From Anaerolineales bacterium (GTDB lineage: Bacteria; Chloroflexota; Anaerolineae; Anaerolineales; Villigracilaceae): DNA of 64,000 nt. Positions within the stretch are counted from its first letter, which is position 1. Every line of letters begins with the position of its first letter. Of this stretch, positions 34,175-42,465 are shown in pieces. The notes under the pieces are model-generated. The model had not been told where the DNA came from, made no database searches, and saw only the letters and a list, made by a program, of their open reading frames with translations. Where the stretch lies: contig JACZJC010000074.1 of the NCBI GenBank assembly GCA_014860745.1, positions 1-64,000 on the forward strand, given 5' to 3'. The position numbers and the translations under genes were made by a program.

Positions 34175-35110
34175 ATGAAATGCCGTAAATGTGAAAATAA
34201 AGCTTCCGTCCACATGCGCCAGCACAAACTGGCTTTATGCCGGGAGCATTATCTGCAATGGGTTCCCGAGCAGACCGAGCGTTTCATCATTAAGTACCAA
34301 ATGTTCACGAAGGGTGAAAAAATTCTGGTAGCGGTTTCGGGCGGCAAGGATTCTCTTTCGCTGTGGGATATTCTTGTGCGCCTTGGTTATCAGGCCGATG
34401 GGTTGTATCTCGGTCTTGGCATCGATGGCGGAATCGATTATTCCCACGAATCACAACGGTTGAGTGAAAAGTTCGCAGACGAACACAACCTCAAGCTGCA
34501 TGTGGTGGATATCGAAAAGGAATACGGCCAGTCGATTCCCATGCTGGCGGAATCCAGTCACCGCGGATACGGCAAGCCGTGCGCTGTGTGCGGACTTGCC
34601 AAGCGCCATGAAATGAACCGCATCGCCCGCGACCTCGGATATGATGTGCTCGCGACAGGCCATAACCTCGACGATGAAGCGGCTGTGTTATTTGGCAATA
34701 CCCTGAACTGGTCTAGCGAATATCTTTTGCGGCAGGGGCCGGTCCTGCCCGAAGCCGAGGGACTGGCTCGCAAGGTTAAGCCGTTGTGCCGATTCTACGA
34801 GCGTGAAATGACGGCATATGCCCTGTTGAGCGGGATCGAGTACATCTACGAGGAATGTCCCTTCGCGGAGGGATCTCAATCCATTTTTTACAAGGAAACC
34901 CTCAACCAACTGGAGACGACCCGCCCGGGCGTTAAGCTGACTTTTTATCTGAGATTTTTAGAAGCAAGAAAAAGCGGGGAATTGTTCATCGAGAAGAATG
35001 TGAGACTGGGCGACTTGCATCCGTGCCCAAAATGCGGGCAGCCCACCTCCACCTCCGATCTTTGCACATTTTGCCGGATGATCGAAAAGGCGAATATTGA
35101 GGCTGAATAG
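34175..35110 (+). CDS. ttuA: TtuA-like tRNA 2-thiolation enzyme (TtcA/TtuA family)
   Basis: 311 aa. N-terminal zinc site Cys3-Cys6-Cys22-His25, PP-loop SGGKDS (55-60) for ATP, [4Fe-4S] ligands Cys136, Cys139 (PCAVC) and Cys228 (EECPF), GHNLDDEA, and a C-terminal zinc site Cys284-Cys287-Cys297-Cys300. This double zinc finger layout is that of TtuA, which forms 2-thio-5-methyluridine at position 54 of tRNA, and not of TtcA (s2C32). The sulfur carrier gene just upstream supports this. In thermophiles the modification stabilises tRNA; its value here depends on growth temperature, which the sequence does not reveal. Confidence 0.85.
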   Translation: MKCRKCENKASVHMRQHKLALCREHYLQWVPEQTERFIIKYQMFTKGEKILVAVSGGKDSLSLWDILVRLGYQADGLYLGLGIDGGIDYSHESQRLSEKFADEHNLKLHVVDIEKEYGQSIPMLAESSHRGYGKPCAVCGLAKRHEMNRIARDLGYDVLATGHNLDDEAAVLFGNTLNWSSEYLLRQGPVLPEAEGLARKVKPLCRFYEREMTAYALLSGIEYIYEECPFAEGSQSIFYKETLNQLETTRPGVKLTFYLRFLEARKSGELFIEKNVRLGDLHPCPKCGQPTSTSDLCTFCRMIEKANIEAE

Positions 35111-35111
35111 T

Positions 35112-36101
35112 TTATCTCAATAATGTTGTGATCAGCCCGATCAGGAACAACCCAATTGCGGTATAGCCTGCGATCTGTTCCGGCGTGAAGATTGTTATAT
35201 GAGGCGTGTCAAAGCTGGAACGATCGAGCGCGGGTTTGGTGGGCGTTTCTATTTTGCCGAGCAAAGCATCACGAAAATCAGTCACAGCGCCGGGGCGGTT
35301 ATCCGGGTGAAGAGACATGGCCCACAGGATGGCTTTTTCAACATGACTGCTGATGTGAGGATTGAACTCTCGAGGCGGAATCAGGCTGCGGGTATCCAGG
35401 AAGCGTTTACGTGCTTCGGTGGGTGGTTCGTTGGTTAGCAGGTGATATAGAGTCGCGCCGAATGAAAAAATATCCGCGCGCGGGTCGGTGTGGGTGTCAT
35501 CCCCGCCATATTGTTCAAGGGGAGTGTAGTGCGCCGTGCCCTGTCCCTGGATGATGGTGATGGTCACTTCATCGGGTGCCATGATCTTTACGAGGCCGAA
35601 GTCTACAAGTTTGATCAATCCGCTGGGTGTGATCTTAAGATTGCTGGGTTTGATATCGCGGTGAATGATGGGGGGAGCCTGATGATGAAGATAACTCAAT
35701 GCATCGGCAATTTGCACCGCCCAGCGCAGGACCTCTTTTTCCGAAAGAAAGGATTTGTTGCGGCGCGCTTCCTGCATTCGCTCGCGCAGGTCTTTGCCGG
35801 GCACATAATCCATTACAAGATAATCGCGCGGACCTTCCGAAAAGAAATCGGAAACCTTCGGCAGATTGGGGTGGTCGAGGCGCGCAAGCACAGAAGCCTC
35901 GCGAAAGAATTGTTCGCGTGCCTGTTTGAATACATCTGGTGGGAGTGCCTGGTTGTGCTCAACTTCCTTGAGCGCACAGAGCCGGCCCTGCAGGCGGGTA
36001 TCTTCTGCAAGGTAAATACTGCCCGTGCCGCCCTGACCGATTTGTTCGCGGATCTTGTAGCGGTCACGCAGGACTTCCCCAATGACCAATGCTTGGGGCA
36101 A
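35112..36101 (-). CDS. Ser/Thr protein kinase, tail-anchored
   Basis: 329 aa with a TTG start at 36101 behind AAGGAG. Complete Hanks kinase: glycine loop IGQGGTGSIY, Lys45 in CALKEVE, HRDIKPSN with Asp149, DFG Asp167, activation segment ending TPLEQY, and DIFSFGATLYHLLT. A single hydrophobic helix at the very C-terminus (AIGLFLIGLITTLL) would anchor the kinase in the membrane facing the cytoplasm, with no extracellular sensor. Divergent from an FHA-winged helix regulator gene at 36417, a plausible phospho-Thr-binding partner. Confidence 0.9.
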   Translation of the reverse strand: MPQALVIGEVLRDRYKIREQIGQGGTGSIYLAEDTRLQGRLCALKEVEHNQALPPDVFKQAREQFFREASVLARLDHPNLPKVSDFFSEGPRDYLVMDYVPGKDLRERMQEARRNKSFLSEKEVLRWAVQIADALSYLHHQAPPIIHRDIKPSNLKITPSGLIKLVDFGLVKIMAPDEVTITIIQGQGTAHYTPLEQYGGDDTHTDPRADIFSFGATLYHLLTNEPPTEARKRFLDTRSLIPPREFNPHISSHVEKAILWAMSLHPDNRPGAVTDFRDALLGKIETPTKPALDRSSFDTPHITIFTPEQIAGYTAIGLFLIGLITTLLR

Positions 36102-36416
36102 ACCTTCTCCTTATGTGTGGGTTCTGTTTTCTCAGTGATCTTTTCGGCGTGTATCACTGTTCATTTCGCAAAGCTCCAAGATCGTTCGAAATACCGGGAA
36201 ATTTTGCTCGGAGCGGTGGGAACATGAAATTTACAATATAATCATGCACAGAAATCCACTTTTCTGCTATATTATAAACGGCTTTGTTATTATCGAGCAC
36301 TTTTCTTGCGAATGTCGTCCCAGGCGATACCCGTATAATGCAGAGCGAAATGCGGTGCGGGTGAGCACAGGATCGCCGCTGAAATTATCAACGCAATTTG
36401 CGCATTTGAGGAACAT
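36102..36416. promoter_or_regulatory. Divergent kinase / FHA regulator intergenic region
   Basis: 315 bases, no gene seen. A perfect TATAAT on the plus strand (36334-36339) would give a ~70-nt leader for the FHA gene, but lacks a good -35. AT-rich TATATTATAA near 36270-36280 could hold the kinase promoter on the minus strand. No clear operator palindrome. Confidence 0.4.
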
Positions 36417-37073
36417 ATGGAACACGAAGAGGATTACCCAATTCTGGTTGCCCAGGATGGTCCGCTTAAGGGGCAGCGGTGGGCATTGAGCCGCACGTTG
36501 ATGGTGGGGCGCGACCCAACCTGCGATATCAATGTTCAGGATCGGCAGGTTTCCCGTTTTCATGCGCGAGTCACTCCCACACCGGAGGGTGTCACCATCG
36601 AGGATCTCGGCAGCAAGAACGGCACCAATCATAATGGCACAGAAATCTCCGCGCCTGTCATGCTGCAGGATGGCGACCTGCTTGGAATTGCGCTCGCCCA
36701 GCAGTTTATCTTCCTGACCTCTGATGCCACCATGCCGCTCGCGGAAGGCGGTGCACGCCAGGGGCGGTTGTTGATCGACCAGAAATCCCGCCAGGTTTGG
36801 GTGCATCAGCAGCAGGTGGTGCCGCCGTTATCTGCCCAGCAATTTAAATTATTATGGCTGCTCTACGAAAAGCAGGGACAGGTCATCAGTCGCAGCGACC
36901 TTGTTGCCGTGGTGTGGGGGGAGGAACAAATGGCAGGCGTTTCCGACCAGGCGCTCGATGCCCTTATCCGCCGCCTGCGTGACCGGCTTGCCGTGCTCGA
37001 CCCTGGACATCAATATATCGATACAGTGCGCGGACATGGTCTGCGGTTGGATAACCCGCCGAACGGCGAATGA
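36417..37073 (+). CDS. FHA domain fused to an OmpR-type winged helix
   Basis: 218 aa. The FHA domain (1-105) keeps the phosphothreonine-binding residues: GRDPTCD, VSRFHARV and GSKNGT. A linker leads to a winged-helix DNA-binding domain (~120-215; LSAQQFKLLWLLYEKQGQVISR, LDALIRRLRDRL, YIDTVRGHGLRL) of the PhoB/OmpR C-terminal kind. There is no receiver domain, so input would be a phosphothreonine partner, not a histidine kinase. The divergent Ser/Thr kinase at 36101 is the obvious candidate. GAGG lies six bases before the ATG. The PNPOx-like gene starts seven bases downstream. Confidence 0.88.
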   Translation: MEHEEDYPILVAQDGPLKGQRWALSRTLMVGRDPTCDINVQDRQVSRFHARVTPTPEGVTIEDLGSKNGTNHNGTEISAPVMLQDGDLLGIALAQQFIFLTSDATMPLAEGGARQGRLLIDQKSRQVWVHQQQVVPPLSAQQFKLLWLLYEKQGQVISRSDLVAVVWGEEQMAGVSDQALDALIRRLRDRLAVLDPGHQYIDTVRGHGLRLDNPPNGE

Positions 37074-37080
37074 AATTAAT

Positions 37081-37554
37081 ATGGATGCTCAATCGGAAAA
37101 ACTTTTAGCACACATTATTCGTACGGCGCGCGTTGCGGCTCTCGCTACCCTGCGCGATGAAGCGCCGCAAGTCTCCATGGTGGCTTACGTTGCCATGGCT
37201 GACTTTTCATTATTCTATATTCTCGTTAGCCGCCTCGCCCAGCATACTATGGAAATGCAAAGGGACAAACGGGTTGCCTTGTTGATCGCCGAACCCGATG
37301 ACGGCCGAAGCGACCCGCAGACTCTGGCGCGCGTGTCCATTCGCGCGAGCGCGGAAATGATCCAAAATGGGGAACCGGGTTACACCCCGCTCAAGGAAAT
37401 GTACCTCGCGCGTTTTCCCGAAGCGGAACAATTATTCAAACTGGCCGATTTCAATTTTTGGCGGATCAAACCCAAGGGCGGACGATATGTGGCGGGATTT
37501 GCAAAAGCATACAACATCACAGCGGACACGCTCAGAAAAGTCTCCGCGCGATAA
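37081..37554 (+). CDS. Pyridoxamine 5'-phosphate oxidase-like flavin/heme-binding protein
   Basis: 157 aa from ATG 37081. The split-barrel pattern is clear: LLAHIIRTARVAALATLRDEAPQVSMVAYV split over two strands, FSLFYILVSRLAQHTMEMQRDKRVALLIAE and the C-terminal NFWRIKPKGGRYVAGFAKAY, as in HugZ/heme-degrading and PNPOx-like proteins. The GGRYVAGFA end with 'F.RI.P..G..V.GFG'-like spacing fits the HugZ group best. Substrate unknown. It is seven bases after the FHA gene and likely cotranscribed. Confidence 0.75.
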   Translation: MDAQSEKLLAHIIRTARVAALATLRDEAPQVSMVAYVAMADFSLFYILVSRLAQHTMEMQRDKRVALLIAEPDDGRSDPQTLARVSIRASAEMIQNGEPGYTPLKEMYLARFPEAEQLFKLADFNFWRIKPKGGRYVAGFAKAYNITADTLRKVSAR

Positions 37555-37564
37555 TCACACGAAT

Positions 37565-37589
37565 CACAGTCACCCTGAAGGTGACTGTG
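37565..37589. terminator. Perfect 10-bp intergenic hairpin
   Basis: CACAGTCACC / GGTGACTGTG with loop CTGAA just after the PNPOx-like stop. No T run, so a rho-independent role is doubtful; it may be mRNA 3'-end protection or a processing site. AGGAG for the next gene follows at 37595. Confidence 0.45.
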
Positions 37590-37604
37590 ACTTTAGGAGT
37601 TGGC

Positions 37605-38414
37605 ATGTTAACTTTAAAACTGCTTGCTGTTTTTGCACATCCGGATGACGAATCGATGGGAATGGGCGGCACGTTTGCGAAATATTCTGCCGAAGGGGTG
37701 GAGACACACCTCGTCTGTGCTTCACGCGGAGAGAGAGGCTGGTCGGGTCCCGAAGAGCAGGATCCAGGCCCGGAAAGACTCGGCCAAATCCGAACCGCGG
37801 AATTGGAAAATGCGGTCAAGGTGCTTGGCATCAAGAGTCTCTCCTTCCTCGGCTACATCGACGGGGACGTGGACCAGGCCGACCCTGCCGAAGCCATCGA
37901 AAGAATCGTTACACACATCCGCAAGATAAATCCGCAGGTGGTTGTCACTTTTTCCCCTGATGGAAGTTACGGTCATCCCGACCACATCGCCATTGGGCAG
38001 TTTACCTCCGCCGCCCTCGTCTGCGCTGCGGACTCAAGGTACAACGACCCGGAGAACCTCCCATCTCATCGAGTCTCGAAATTCTATTACATGGTGGATG
38101 GCGAGAATTTTGTCAACACCATCATGCCGTATTTTGGCGAGATCACCTTCCCAGTGGGCGAACAGATTCGCGGAGAAGTTCCGTGGGCGGAGTGGATGAT
38201 CACCACCCGCATTGACACAGCAGAATATTCGCGCACAGCGTGGAAGGCCATCAAGTGCCATGCCAGCCAACAGTCTTCCCTCGGCGGCCTTGCCGAATTG
38301 GACGAAGACGCAGCCGCTGCGGTTCTCGCCATGCAGGGAACGTTTTATCGCGCCTTTAGTTTGGTGAATGGAGGAAGAAGAGTCGAAACCGATTTTTTTG
38401 AAGGATTGAGATAA
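37605..38414 (+). CDS. PIG-L/LmbE family deacetylase
   Basis: 269 aa from ATG 37605, five bases after AGGAG. The zinc motif AHPDDE with the downstream SYGHPDHIAIG histidine is diagnostic; ASRGERGW and FLGYIDGD are also typical. Family members remove N-acetyl groups from GlcNAc conjugates (MshB in mycothiol, BshB in bacillithiol synthesis, GlcNAc-PI). No other low-molecular-thiol gene lies close by, so the substrate is open. Cytoplasmic. Confidence 0.88.
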   Translation: MLTLKLLAVFAHPDDESMGMGGTFAKYSAEGVETHLVCASRGERGWSGPEEQDPGPERLGQIRTAELENAVKVLGIKSLSFLGYIDGDVDQADPAEAIERIVTHIRKINPQVVVTFSPDGSYGHPDHIAIGQFTSAALVCAADSRYNDPENLPSHRVSKFYYMVDGENFVNTIMPYFGEITFPVGEQIRGEVPWAEWMITTRIDTAEYSRTAWKAIKCHASQQSSLGGLAELDEDAAAAVLAMQGTFYRAFSLVNGGRRVETDFFEGLR

Positions 38415-38437
38415 ATTTTATCAATAGGAGAATCAAA

Positions 38438-38932
38438 ATGCTTTATCAATGGATGGTTTGGCTGCATGTGTTATCTGCGATCCTGTTTTTCTTTGTGCAT
38501 GGAATTTCCATGGCGACGGCCTTTCTGCTCCCCAAAGAAAAGGATGCGAAACGCATGTCCATGCTCCTGGATATGGCCGGCGTCACCATCGCCCCGATGG
38601 GAATCAGCATGCTAGGCTTGCTCGTCACAAGCATCTATATGGGAATCTCAGCAAACTGGTGGGCGAGAGGCTGGTGGGGAACTTCCTTCCTGCTCTTCAT
38701 GCTCATGATCGTGTGGATGACGTGGTATGGACGAAAATATTACAGCCCCATACGCAAAGCGCTGGGTTTGGATTACATGACAGGCTTTGGCACTCAAAAC
38801 CCTGCCATCGAGCCTGCCGGTATGGACGAGGTGCAGAAGTTGATTGCCAAAACCAGCCCGCACTTGCTGGCGACAGTCGGGTTCCTCGTCACTGCGATGT
38901 TGTTGTGGTTGATGAGGTTCAAGCCGTTTTAG
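38438..38932 (+). CDS. Four-helix membrane protein (DUF2269-like)
   Basis: 164 aa from ATG 38438, seven bases after AGGAG. Hydrophobic segments near 5-28, 48-70, 82-98 and 140-160. The first helix holds WLHVLSAILFFFVHG, with the histidine pair that the DUF2269 and related heme/copper-associated membrane families show near the N-terminus; assignment is tentative. It sits 23 bases after the deacetylase gene and ends at a bidirectional terminator. Confidence 0.6.
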   Translation: MLYQWMVWLHVLSAILFFFVHGISMATAFLLPKEKDAKRMSMLLDMAGVTIAPMGISMLGLLVTSIYMGISANWWARGWWGTSFLLFMLMIVWMTWYGRKYYSPIRKALGLDYMTGFGTQNPAIEPAGMDEVQKLIAKTSPHLLATVGFLVTAMLLWLMRFKPF

Positions 38933-38934
38933 AT

Positions 38935-38973
38935 AAAAAGAGGCGGCCACTTTAATGTGGCCGCCTCTTTTTT
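38935..38973. terminator. Bidirectional terminator
   Basis: 12-bp stem AGAGGCGGCCAC / GTGGCCGCCTCT with a TTTAAT loop, flanked by A and T runs; between convergent genes. Confidence 0.9.
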
Positions 38974-40327
38974 ATCCCATGTTCTTCTTCATCACCCGCT
39001 TCAACGCTACTCTGTAAATCTCCGTAAGTTTTTCGCCCATGGCTTTCGCCTCGGGGTTATCGGGCTGCGACTCCATTTGGGCGACCAACCCGCTGAGCGC
39101 ATCCACGAATTGCTGGTTGACCATCGCATCGTTGTCCGTGAGCATCTTTTCCATGCCCGCTTCATCTGGAGCCTGGAGTAATTGCTCAATGAAGGCCACT
39201 TCGGGCGGCGGGGCGCTGGCGGCTTGCAGCACCTGCACCATCTTTTGCAATTTGCCCATGCGGGTGTAATCATTCTTTTCAGAAGCCTGCCGCAGCAACT
39301 GGTTGACCACTTCTACAGCATCCTGTGTGAAGTTATCCAGGTTGGCCTGCGTGGCCTTTTCGATATCTTCCTGTTCGAGCAGGGTTTCCACAAATTTTTG
39401 CGCCTGTTTCAAACGCGCTTCCATCTGCTTATCGGCTTCATTCGTGAAGAACAGCAATTTCTCGCGAATGCCTTCCAGCCTGGCTTTTTCCTCACCCGGT
39501 GCCTTCTCGATCTTCTCGGTCAAATTCTGGAAGAAGACATAATCCATTCCTGCGCGCGCCAGTGAGACGTAGGCGCGGATGCGTGAATCGCTCTTTGATT
39601 CGAGGACGAAGTCCAGCAGCTTTTCGCGCGTGAGACTTTGCCCCGCCTCTTGCAGGACCTGTTGGGCTGCTTCCAATTCCCCGACGGATTCCTTCAGCTG
39701 ACGGCCATACTCGGTCTCTTCCAACAACATGGTTTGAATTTCGATCATTGTGCGGGCAACGGGTTCCTGTCCGCTTTGCATGGCATTCTGGGCGATGCGG
39801 CTGAACAAGGCAAAGAACTGCTCGTCGATGATTTTTTCGTTCTGCTTGATCAACTCCAGACGCACATCCTTCGATGTGACCTGCATCAACTTCTCCATGA
39901 ACTGGACGCGTTCCTGTTGTCCCTTGATCATTTCGGGCGTGATGCCGTCCTTGCCTAAAATGGTTTCCATCATGGACTCGAAAGTCAGGTTGGCTTGCGG
40001 GCTGAATAAATAGCCCTTGCGTTTCTCGGCAGGCAAACGATCCACAACCTGCTTGATTAACGGCCCTATCATTTTTTCCTGTTCGTTGAGCGGCAATCCC
40101 AATTCGGGTGGAAAATAGGTCAACAGCAGTTCCTTGTCATTGTCGTGATAGACGATGGGAGTTGCGAGACGACCTTCGTATCCACAAAACTGGCAGCGGG
40201 CGAAGTTGGATTGTCCGCTCAGCAAGCGCTGTTTGGATGCGGGTTCATGTGCCACATCGAACAACTGCTCGACGTTGGCGGGGATCATTTGTCTACAGCG
40301 GGGACATGCAATTTGTGTTTGAGGCAT
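38972..40327 (-). CDS. CpXC-domain protein with a long helical C-terminus
   Basis: 451 aa. Residues 8-11 (CPRC) and 45-48 (CQFC) give the four-cysteine CpXC zinc-ribbon signature, within a ~150-residue beta-rich domain (PANVEQLFDV, YEGRLATPIVYHDN, ELLLTYFPPEL). The remaining ~300 residues are highly charged and helical, rich in Gln/Glu/Met/Lys with coiled-coil character (QQERVQFMEKLMQ, EKARLEGIREKLLF). No catalytic motif. CpXC proteins are of unknown function, and the helical tail is longer than in most. Cytoplasmic. No partner gene is evident. Confidence 0.75.
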   Translation of the reverse strand: MPQTQIACPRCRQMIPANVEQLFDVAHEPASKQRLLSGQSNFARCQFCGYEGRLATPIVYHDNDKELLLTYFPPELGLPLNEQEKMIGPLIKQVVDRLPAEKRKGYLFSPQANLTFESMMETILGKDGITPEMIKGQQERVQFMEKLMQVTSKDVRLELIKQNEKIIDEQFFALFSRIAQNAMQSGQEPVARTMIEIQTMLLEETEYGRQLKESVGELEAAQQVLQEAGQSLTREKLLDFVLESKSDSRIRAYVSLARAGMDYVFFQNLTEKIEKAPGEEKARLEGIREKLLFFTNEADKQMEARLKQAQKFVETLLEQEDIEKATQANLDNFTQDAVEVVNQLLRQASEKNDYTRMGKLQKMVQVLQAASAPPPEVAFIEQLLQAPDEAGMEKMLTDNDAMVNQQFVDALSGLVAQMESQPDNPEAKAMGEKLTEIYRVALKRVMKKNMG

Positions 40328-40375
40328 TTACTATTTCCGATTTATGATTTTGGATTTACGATTTTGTAACTACTG

Positions 40376-40424
40376 GTGGTCGAGTAGCCCTGAGCTTTCT
40401 ATGCGAAGGGCGTATCAAGACCAC
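40376..40424. repeat. Palindromic intergenic element, family 2
   Basis: GTGGTCGAGTAGCCC / GGGCGTATCAAGACCAC arms with a short centre; an imperfect inverted repeat of a kind widely seen between bacterial genes. Only one copy in this window. Confidence 0.55.
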
Positions 40425-40433
40425 ATTTAGGTT

Positions 40434-40509
40434 ATGTCGTTGCGACGAAGCAATCTCCAATGAGGAGGAGGTTGCTTCGTTGGTGAGAAGACTCTCCTCG
40501 CAATGACAT
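40434..40509. repeat. REP-like palindromic element, second copy
   Basis: Arms ATGTCGTTGCGA / TCGCAATGACAT and GAAGCAATCTCC / GGAGGTTGCTTC, each 11 of 12 matched; same family as 24106-24226 but shorter. Fills the gap between the CpXC and pepF genes together with the preceding palindrome. Confidence 0.75.
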
Positions 40510-40521
40510 GATATTTATAAA

Positions 40522-42330
40522 CTACCCAACCAATTCTTCCAACCGATCGATGTAACTTTCCATTACCGCGAAGGTTTCTTCAACGGCTTTGGGTGTAGTC
40601 AAGTCCACGCCTGCGCGTTTCAGTACATCCAGCGGATAAAGGGACGAGCCAGATTTAAGGAAGCCGAGATAATCTTCCGCCGCGTTGGGTTTGCCGCGCA
40701 AGATTCTTCCTGCAAGTGCGTGCGCGCCTGAAATGCCCGTAGCGTACGCGTAGACGTAATAGTCCGAGAAGAGGTGGCCAAACGTGGACCAGACCATGCC
40801 CACACGGGGACGATCCACTTTTACCCTGGGACCAAATCCCTCGGTAAACAGGTCAGCCATCAGATTTTGCATTGAATCGGCCGTCAGGGGTTCGCCGCGT
40901 TCCGCGCGTTGATGCGTCTCAAGCTCAAAACGCGCCAGGGTCGGCATCTGAAAGAAATACCGAAAAAAGTTACCGCCCACAGCTTCTTCGATCAGCGAAA
41001 TCAGGAAGTTCTTGTCGGTGATGGTCTTGAGTAAATGTCCACGCATCATGGCCTGGTTGAAATTCGAAGCGACCTCCGCGACGAAAAGTGAATAGCCCGA
41101 GTAGGCGAAGGGCTGGTTCTTCCAGGTGAGGTACGAATGCATGGAGTGGCCAAGCTCATGCGCCAATGTGCTCATGCTGCCGATGTCGTCCGTATAGGAC
41201 ATCATAATGAATGGGTGGGTGCCCGGCGAACCATAGGAAAATGCGCCGTTCATCTTGCCCTGGTTCTGGGTCGAATCAACCCAGCGGTCTTTGAGACAGC
41301 CCTTGCGCACGGTATCCACGTATTCCTTCCCGAGCGGAGCGAGGCTTTCGCAAATCAGGTCAACTGCTTTTTCATAGGGAACCCTCGTCTTCTTTTTAGC
41401 AATTGGCGCCCACATGTCGAAGTATTGGATTTCCTTCAACTTCAAGGCTTTGCGGCGGATCTCAAAATAGCGGTGCCAGACCGGCAATTTTTTCTTGAAG
41501 GTGTTAATGAGGTTATGAAATACCTCTTCGGGGATATTGTTGTTGAACAGGGAAGCGGAAAGGGTTGTATCAAACTTGCGCGCCCGCATGTTAAAAACAT
41601 TGGCGCTGATGGAGGTGGATAGGTTTGTGGCAAGCGTGTTCTTGAATTCAAGATGCTTGTCGTGATAACTTTCAAAGGCGCTTCGGCGCACGGTTCGATC
41701 GGGATCTTCCATCAAAGCAGAATGATAGTTACCCTGCGTGACCTCCACCTTTTTGCCCTTGCTGTTTTTGGCGGGAGCAAATTTGAAATCGGCGTTTACC
41801 AGCATGCTGGTGCTTGTAGACGGTCCACCAAACGGATCCGCCAGCATGCCGAGGATTTCCTCCACCTCGGCGGAGCGCACATGCGCCTGCTGGCGCAAGA
41901 GATCATCTATTGCCTGACGGTATACGGCAAGCTTTTCATTCTCCTTCATCCACGCTTCCAGTTTTTCCCGGCCAATTCGGAGCAATTCCGGGTTTAGGAA
42001 GGAAACAGCCGCAGCTACTTGACCATACATACCTTGAGCCTTGCCGACCAGGGCCCCTGCGGATTGGTTCATTGTATCCACAGCATAAGAGAATTGCGCA
42101 TACATGTATAGTGTTTGCGCGCGATGGAGCAGGTTTTCGATTGCGGAATATCCCTCCAGCAGGGAGGAGGGACTATCACCGAGTCTTCCTTCGAATTTTT
42201 TCACGCTTGGGATATCGTTCAGAACACTCTTTAATGCGGCTTCCCAATCCTTTACTGATTTATAGACACTTTCGGCGTTCCAGGTGTATTTCTTGTTGAC
42301 CTTTTTCCTTGGGGGTATTGTCGTTGCCAT
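40522..42330 (-). CDS. pepF: Oligoendopeptidase F (M3B metallopeptidase)
   Basis: 602 aa. The zinc motif HELGH gives His391, Glu392 and His395, in TLAHELGHSMHSYL; the third ligand lies in the following FVAEVASNFNQ helix. Substrate-binding YYVYAYATG and GFLKSGSSLYPLDVLKRAGVDL near the end are standard for the family. It cleaves short peptides in the cytoplasm. A ribosome binding site AAAGGA precedes the ATG. No anomalies; single gene between repeat elements and a histidine kinase. Confidence 0.93.
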   Translation of the reverse strand: MATTIPPRKKVNKKYTWNAESVYKSVKDWEAALKSVLNDIPSVKKFEGRLGDSPSSLLEGYSAIENLLHRAQTLYMYAQFSYAVDTMNQSAGALVGKAQGMYGQVAAAVSFLNPELLRIGREKLEAWMKENEKLAVYRQAIDDLLRQQAHVRSAEVEEILGMLADPFGGPSTSTSMLVNADFKFAPAKNSKGKKVEVTQGNYHSALMEDPDRTVRRSAFESYHDKHLEFKNTLATNLSTSISANVFNMRARKFDTTLSASLFNNNIPEEVFHNLINTFKKKLPVWHRYFEIRRKALKLKEIQYFDMWAPIAKKKTRVPYEKAVDLICESLAPLGKEYVDTVRKGCLKDRWVDSTQNQGKMNGAFSYGSPGTHPFIMMSYTDDIGSMSTLAHELGHSMHSYLTWKNQPFAYSGYSLFVAEVASNFNQAMMRGHLLKTITDKNFLISLIEEAVGGNFFRYFFQMPTLARFELETHQRAERGEPLTADSMQNLMADLFTEGFGPRVKVDRPRVGMVWSTFGHLFSDYYVYAYATGISGAHALAGRILRGKPNAAEDYLGFLKSGSSLYPLDVLKRAGVDLTTPKAVEETFAVMESYIDRLEELVG

Positions 42331-42465
42331 GTTTTATCCTTTTGTGAGTTTGCTGTTTGATTTTACCATTTGGAGTTATGGCCTGACATGTTTCCAGGAT
42401 ACCTCATACCTCGATGGTTTGTGATTCTTGTCCGTATAAAGCAGGTGAAACATGTCAGGTCTGAA

